From the NCBI RefSeq assembly GCF_000955905.1, contig NZ_CP011097.1, positions 124,001 through 188,000 on the forward strand: 64,000 bases of DNA, written 5' to 3'. Below are positions 60,536-64,000 of the stretch, in pieces. The first letter of the stretch is position 1. Each line of letters begins with the position of its first letter. Both the position numbers and the translations under genes were made by a program. The DNA is from Candidatus Nitrosotenuis cloacae. GTDB lineage: Archaea > Thermoproteota > Nitrososphaeria > Nitrososphaerales > Nitrosopumilaceae. The notes under the pieces are model-generated. The model worked only from the letters and a program-made list of their open reading frames with translations. It had not been told where the DNA came from and made no database searches.

Positions 60536-61297
60536 TTGAAAAAAGATGTTGTAGTTGGACTTGGTGAGATAGGAAAACCAATCTTACAGATTATTTCAAA
60601 GACTAATCCTGTAGTTGGGTATGACATTAATCCAAAATTAATGGACGGCAAAAAATTTTTAAAATATCAAAACTTGTCTACTAGATTTCTGCACGTCTGT
60701 ATTCCATTTACTACAAATTTTATTACAAATGTTGTTTTACTAAGTGAAAAATTTCAACCAGAATGTGTGATCATACATAGTACCATTCGCCCAAAAACAA
60801 CTAGTACTCTCCAACAAAAATCACTGATTCCTGTAATCTATAGCGCCACGCGTGGAGTCCATAAAAGAATGGCCTATGATCTGAAACGTTACACAAAATT
60901 TTACGCCGTTGAGAAAAATGCCCCTAGAGCAACCTGGGCAGCCACAACTTATTCAAACGTCATGAGAAAATGTGGCATAAAAACAACCAGAATGTCGAAT
61001 CCAATTACACTTGAACTTGCTAAAATTGTTGTCGACACGTCATATTATGGATGGCTGATAAACTACGCTCAACTAAGCAATATGATCGCTGTAAAAAATA
61101 AAATCAATTACGATGAAATGTGGTCATTTGCAGATGAAATTCACAAATTTCTTGGAAATAGGCCAAAAATGTATCCTGGATTCATAGGAGGCCACTGCGT
61201 GATCCCAAATCTTGATCTGATAAAAGATGATGCGCTTAATCTGATAAAAGAAATCAATGATGATTATGCAAAAATCTTGAAACGCAAGAAACAATAA
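60536..61297 (+). CDS. short UDP-sugar dehydrogenase-like protein lacking the C-terminal domain
   Basis: A 253-aa protein related to the N-terminal and central domains of UGDH enzymes. GLGEIG (8-13) is the NAD loop, LELAKIVVDT has the catalytic-type Lys163, and GFIGGHCVIPN has Cys221 at the active-Cys place of GGHCIP. Loops are shortened (about 95 residues fewer before the Lys than in the full enzyme at 7241), and the UDP-binding third domain is absent. It may act on a small, non-nucleotide substrate, or be a remnant that is still open. The start is TTG, with codon use like the island. Confidence 0.7.
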   Translation: MKKDVVVGLGEIGKPILQIISKTNPVVGYDINPKLMDGKKFLKYQNLSTRFLHVCIPFTTNFITNVVLLSEKFQPECVIIHSTIRPKTTSTLQQKSLIPVIYSATRGVHKRMAYDLKRYTKFYAVEKNAPRATWAATTYSNVMRKCGIKTTRMSNPITLELAKIVVDTSYYGWLINYAQLSNMIAVKNKINYDEMWSFADEIHKFLGNRPKMYPGFIGGHCVIPNLDLIKDDALNLIKEINDDYAKILKRKKQ

Positions 61298-61316
61298 AAA
61301 ATACTAAATTTTTAAT

Positions 61317-62348
61317 CTATTTACTTCGGCTTTTTACAAAATTAATTGCGTTAACGGGAGTAGGATCAATTCCTGAGATTACAGCACGATATATCGTGGA
61401 GTAATCAAGCAAGTAGATCAAACCGATTATCTTTGACAATATGCTCCCATTAGCAGAAGAAATTTCTTTATACTCAATTTTATTTTGTTCAAAGTATTCT
61501 TTGATGATGGTCCATCGTTCTTTTGTCTTTACGTAATCGTCTTCCCCTCTGATCAAAATGGGTTTAAGATCAGACTGCCTTTGCCAAGCGACAATTCCAT
61601 TATGACAAGCTTCTATGATATCTTCTGCCATGGCATGCATTTTTGCATTCTCTTGAAGAGAATTTTTAAATCTAATTGCAGCTGCTTGAAGTCCCCAAGG
61701 ATAGTAGATCACTGGAATGTTTGAAATCCAGTCTGCAAGACTTAGTGCTGAGTTCTCTGAAGTAAGATTTGCAGATGATATTTTCTCTTGTATATACTCT
61801 AAATTCTCGATTGATTCAACGACATCTGTTTTTTTTATTGTAATTATAGGTTGTAAAATTTTTAACATCGCGAATAGAAATGATGTCAATGAAGCTCTTG
61901 GAGAATGATATGTGGAAATATGTCTGTGTTCTATTTTATTTGCCTTACAGTATTCTTCCATTTTACCGCCACTAGAAAATGCGATTATTTTACTACCTGT
62001 ATTCTTAGCTGAATTTAATACCGTCAGAGATTCGGCAGTATTCCCAGATACGCTAGTAGTGACTACCAGAGTGTTAGCATTTATCGTATTTGGAATATGA
62101 TATCCTTTCACAACATCAACGTGAATATTTGTCTTGGATAATATGGAAGAAAATATGTCATTAATTGTTCCTGACCCACCCATTCCAGTCAAAACAATAT
62201 GTGAAATTTTCTCAAAATTGATTTGTGCAAGATCCGTATTGTAACTTTCCTTTGCAATCTCAGGCCATCTATCATAAACCTTGTACATTCCATATGAGTC
62301 AAATTTATTCAAGATAGACGAGTCGAGCAATCGTTTTTTGAATGACAT
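61317..62348 (-). CDS. bifunctional phosphoglucose/phosphomannose isomerase
   Basis: A 343-aa double SIS-domain isomerase of archaeal type, interconverting fructose-6-phosphate with glucose-6- and mannose-6-phosphate. GMGGSG (55-60), SVSGNTAES (99-107), AFSSGG and YHSPRAS are SIS/PGI-PMI motifs; HNGIVAW and the C-terminal block complete the second domain. It supplies hexose phosphates to the nucleotide-sugar routes of the island and to core metabolism. The ATG start is divergent from mtnA, with which it shares a 60-bp promoter region. Confidence 0.85.
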   Translation of the reverse strand: MSFKKRLLDSSILNKFDSYGMYKVYDRWPEIAKESYNTDLAQINFEKISHIVLTGMGGSGTINDIFSSILSKTNIHVDVVKGYHIPNTINANTLVVTTSVSGNTAESLTVLNSAKNTGSKIIAFSSGGKMEEYCKANKIEHRHISTYHSPRASLTSFLFAMLKILQPIITIKKTDVVESIENLEYIQEKISSANLTSENSALSLADWISNIPVIYYPWGLQAAAIRFKNSLQENAKMHAMAEDIIEACHNGIVAWQRQSDLKPILIRGEDDYVKTKERWTIIKEYFEQNKIEYKEISSANGSILSKIIGLIYLLDYSTIYRAVISGIDPTPVNAINFVKSRSK

Positions 62349-62408
62349 CTTGTGATATAATGGTTAACAAGTTTATTTTAAATAACGAAAAAAATCTGAT
62401 TATTTTAC

Positions 62409-63464
62409 TTGACCGAAAAAACATTGCCCCTATTAAGAACTATAGAGTGGAAAAATAACAAAGTGGTGATGATTGATCAGACCAAACTTCCTGTGGAGCT
62501 TGTACGTGTAGAATATTCTGATTATTTGGATGTCGCAAATGCAATCAAGACTTTGATTATTAGGGGAGCTCCGGCCATTGGTGTTGCAGGTGCATTTGGA
62601 TTGGCATTGGCCTCGCTTCAAAGTAAATCCAGCACAAAAGAACAACTAATCTCTGATCTAGAGATCGCAAAAAAAATTCTCTTTGAGACAAGACCTACTG
62701 CAGTAAATCTGGCATGGGGTCTTGAGCAAATTATGATGGTAGCAAAAAAAGGTAACACTGTTTCAGAAATACAAAATCTCATAATAAATACGGCAAAGCA
62801 AATGGCGGAAGATGATATCAAAATTAACATGACTATGGGAAAATACGGTTCAGAATTATTTTCCAACAATGATACAATAATGACTCACTGCAATGCCGGA
62901 TCTCTAGCTACTGTGGCATATGGAACTGCATTGGGAGTAATACGAGCTACAAAGGAAAGTGGAAAAAACATCAAAGTAATCGCAACCGAAACTCGACCTG
63001 TACAACAAGGATCACGTTTAACTGCATTTGAGCTAAAACACGATGGATTTGACGTCAGTCTGATTCCGGACACTGCTGTTGGTTATTCCATGGCAAATAA
63101 GCTAGTAAACAAAGTGGTTGTAGGTGCAGACAGAGTGTTACGAACCGGCCATGTGTATAACAAGATTGGAACATATCAAGTTGCATTAATGGCAAAACAG
63201 CACGGAATTCCATTCTATGTAGCAGCACCCTTGTCCACATTTGATATGAAAAGCAGCCCACAAGAAGTCATAATAGAGCAACGAAAGGGAACCGAAGTAA
63301 CACAAATTGGCGATAGAAAGACAGCACCAGATGGAATTAATGTGATAAATCCCGCATTCGATATGACTCCACCAGAACTTATCTCGGGCATAATCACAGA
63401 AGCAGGCGTTGCAAAACCACCATTTGAAGAATCCATCAAAAAATTATTTGAAGCTAAGAAATAG
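62409..63464 (+). CDS. mtnA: S-methyl-5-thioribose-1-phosphate isomerase (MtnA/aIF2B-like)
   Basis: A 351-aa isomerase of the MtnA/ribose-1,5-bisphosphate isomerase superfamily. IRGAPAIGVAGAFGLALA (51-68), the catalytic Cys161 in THCNAGSLATVAYG, ETRPVQQGSRLTA and catalytic Asp241 in VVGADRVLRTGHVYNKIGTY are all present. It isomerises methylthioribose-1-phosphate (methionine salvage) or, in some archaea, a ribose phosphate of the AMP/nucleoside pathway. The start is TTG. The return of core-like, G+C-richer composition marks the right edge of the island. Confidence 0.88.
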   Translation: MTEKTLPLLRTIEWKNNKVVMIDQTKLPVELVRVEYSDYLDVANAIKTLIIRGAPAIGVAGAFGLALASLQSKSSTKEQLISDLEIAKKILFETRPTAVNLAWGLEQIMMVAKKGNTVSEIQNLIINTAKQMAEDDIKINMTMGKYGSELFSNNDTIMTHCNAGSLATVAYGTALGVIRATKESGKNIKVIATETRPVQQGSRLTAFELKHDGFDVSLIPDTAVGYSMANKLVNKVVVGADRVLRTGHVYNKIGTYQVALMAKQHGIPFYVAAPLSTFDMKSSPQEVIIEQRKGTEVTQIGDRKTAPDGINVINPAFDMTPPELISGIITEAGVAKPPFEESIKKLFEAKK

Positions 63465-63500
63465 AAAGTTTTTATTCATTTTTAGAACCACATACAAAAT

Positions 63501-64000
63501 ATGTCAGTTAATGCCGAGCAAGTAAGGGAATCTCTTACCAGGTGTATGGATCCAGAAGTCCCACTAAACATTGTGGAAATGGGACTCATTTATGGAATCG
63601 ACATTACGCCATCAAATGACGTCAATATCAAAATGACTCTGACCACTCAAGGCTGTCCGTTGCATCAAACACTAGTTCAAGATGTGACAAGATATGTAAA
63701 AAAGGTTCCAGGCGTTAATGATGTCAAAGTGGACATTGTCTGGAATCCTCCATGGACAATGGACAAAATGTCAGAATCTGCCAAAGCCAAACTCAAGAGC
63801 ATGTCATCTGGGAATAGCCCTGCACCAATAGATTATGAAACAGCACTACCTCAAGGTGTCGGCTCTTTGGTACAACAAGAAGACGGTGGAATGGTTTTGG
63901 CAAATGAGCACAATCAGGGATTCATGGTAAATCAGGCAATCATTGATTTCTGGAAGTCATGCAATGGACAACGCAAGATCACAGAGCTGGTAGATATATT
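63501..64000 (+). CDS. MIP18/PaaD-like iron-sulfur assembly protein with PqqD-like C-terminus (partial)
   Basis: The reading frame begins at ATG 63501 and is open to the window end (166 codons seen). Residues 5-85 are a MIP18 (DUF59) domain: MDPEVPLNIVEMGLIYGI, TLTTQGCPLHQ with the conserved Cys52, and VDIVWNPPWTMDKMS. After a linker, residues about 120-166 (GSLVQQEDGGMVLANEHNQG, IDFWKSCNGQRKITELVDI) resemble PqqD-type peptide/cofactor-binding domains. The MIP18 part suggests iron-sulfur cluster trafficking; the PqqD-like part is an unusual addition. It is 36 bp downstream of mtnA on the same strand. The 3' end is missing. Confidence 0.8.
   Translation, partial: MSVNAEQVRESLTRCMDPEVPLNIVEMGLIYGIDITPSNDVNIKMTLTTQGCPLHQTLVQDVTRYVKKVPGVNDVKVDIVWNPPWTMDKMSESAKAKLKSMSSGNSPAPIDYETALPQGVGSLVQQEDGGMVLANEHNQGFMVNQAIIDFWKSCNGQRKITELVDI

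Noticed and set aside
1-64000. tRNA genes, rRNA genes, CRISPR arrays, insertion sequences or integrases
   Set aside because: None was seen by eye: no cloverleaf with TTCGANNC-type arm, no regularly spaced repeats, no transposase or recombinase motifs.

Overview
The window comes from an archaeon, most likely an ammonia-oxidising Nitrososphaerota (Thaumarchaeota, Nitrosopumilales type). The evidence is archaeal housekeeping genes at both ends (Pelota, a Tes-like tetraether lipid synthase, a TrmB/DtxR regulator pair, a bifunctional phosphoglucose/phosphomannose isomerase, a thaumarchaeal-type MtnA-like isomerase), a box C/D sRNA candidate, TATA-type promoters placed for leaderless transcripts, and very frequent TTG/GTG starts without Shine-Dalgarno sites. 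The genus cannot be fixed from this sequence alone. No rRNA, tRNA, CRISPR array, transposase or integrase was seen, and no gene-free stretch exceeds about 300 bases.

Layout. 0-5.3 kb: informational and regulatory core genes with higher G+C. About 5.3-61.3 kb: one very large surface-glycan locus, markedly A+T-richer, made of small strand-alternating modules. 61.3-64 kb: core metabolism again. The island holds about ten recognisable glycosyltransferases, eight SAM methyltransferases, a sulfotransferase, a Wzx-like flippase, a PMT/ArnT-like membrane glycosyltransferase and several nucleotide-sugar pathways: (a) a UDP-sugar epimerase and a UDP-(GlcNAc/ManNAc) 6-dehydrogenase; (b) dTDP-glucose synthesis and 4,6-dehydration with a cupin epimerase; (c) a translationally coupled CDP-glucose operon (RfbF, RfbG, C-methyltransferase, RmlC-like, CmcI-like, RmlD-like) that should build a branched 6-deoxy sugar; (d) a NeuC-NeuB-NeuA (sialic/legionaminic-type) route; (e) a pseudaminic-acid route (PseB, SpsF/PseF-like, PseI, PseC, two PseH-like acetyltransferases) with a PIG-L deacetylase and a formyltransferase-like protein but no visible PseG.

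The most unexpected module is at 22.2-25.0 kb: an FkbH-like HAD/GNAT protein, a dedicated acyl carrier protein, a MaoC hydratase and a holo-ACP synthase, all overlapping head to tail. Archaea generally lack ACP-dependent acyl metabolism, so this looks like a self-sufficient, laterally acquired device. By analogy with FkbH/FkbJ it would load a glycerate-derived C3 unit onto its own carrier protein, perhaps to decorate a glycan.

Taken together, the genes make activated 6-deoxy, branched, uronic and nonulosonic sugars, modify them by methylation, acetylation, formylation, sulfation and possibly glyceroylation, assemble them, and export lipid-linked glycans for S-layer or cell-surface decoration. 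No oligosaccharyltransferase (AglB) or clear polymerase/ligase lies in the window, so the final acceptor is unknown. Functions are inferred from motifs read by eye; no database search was run.
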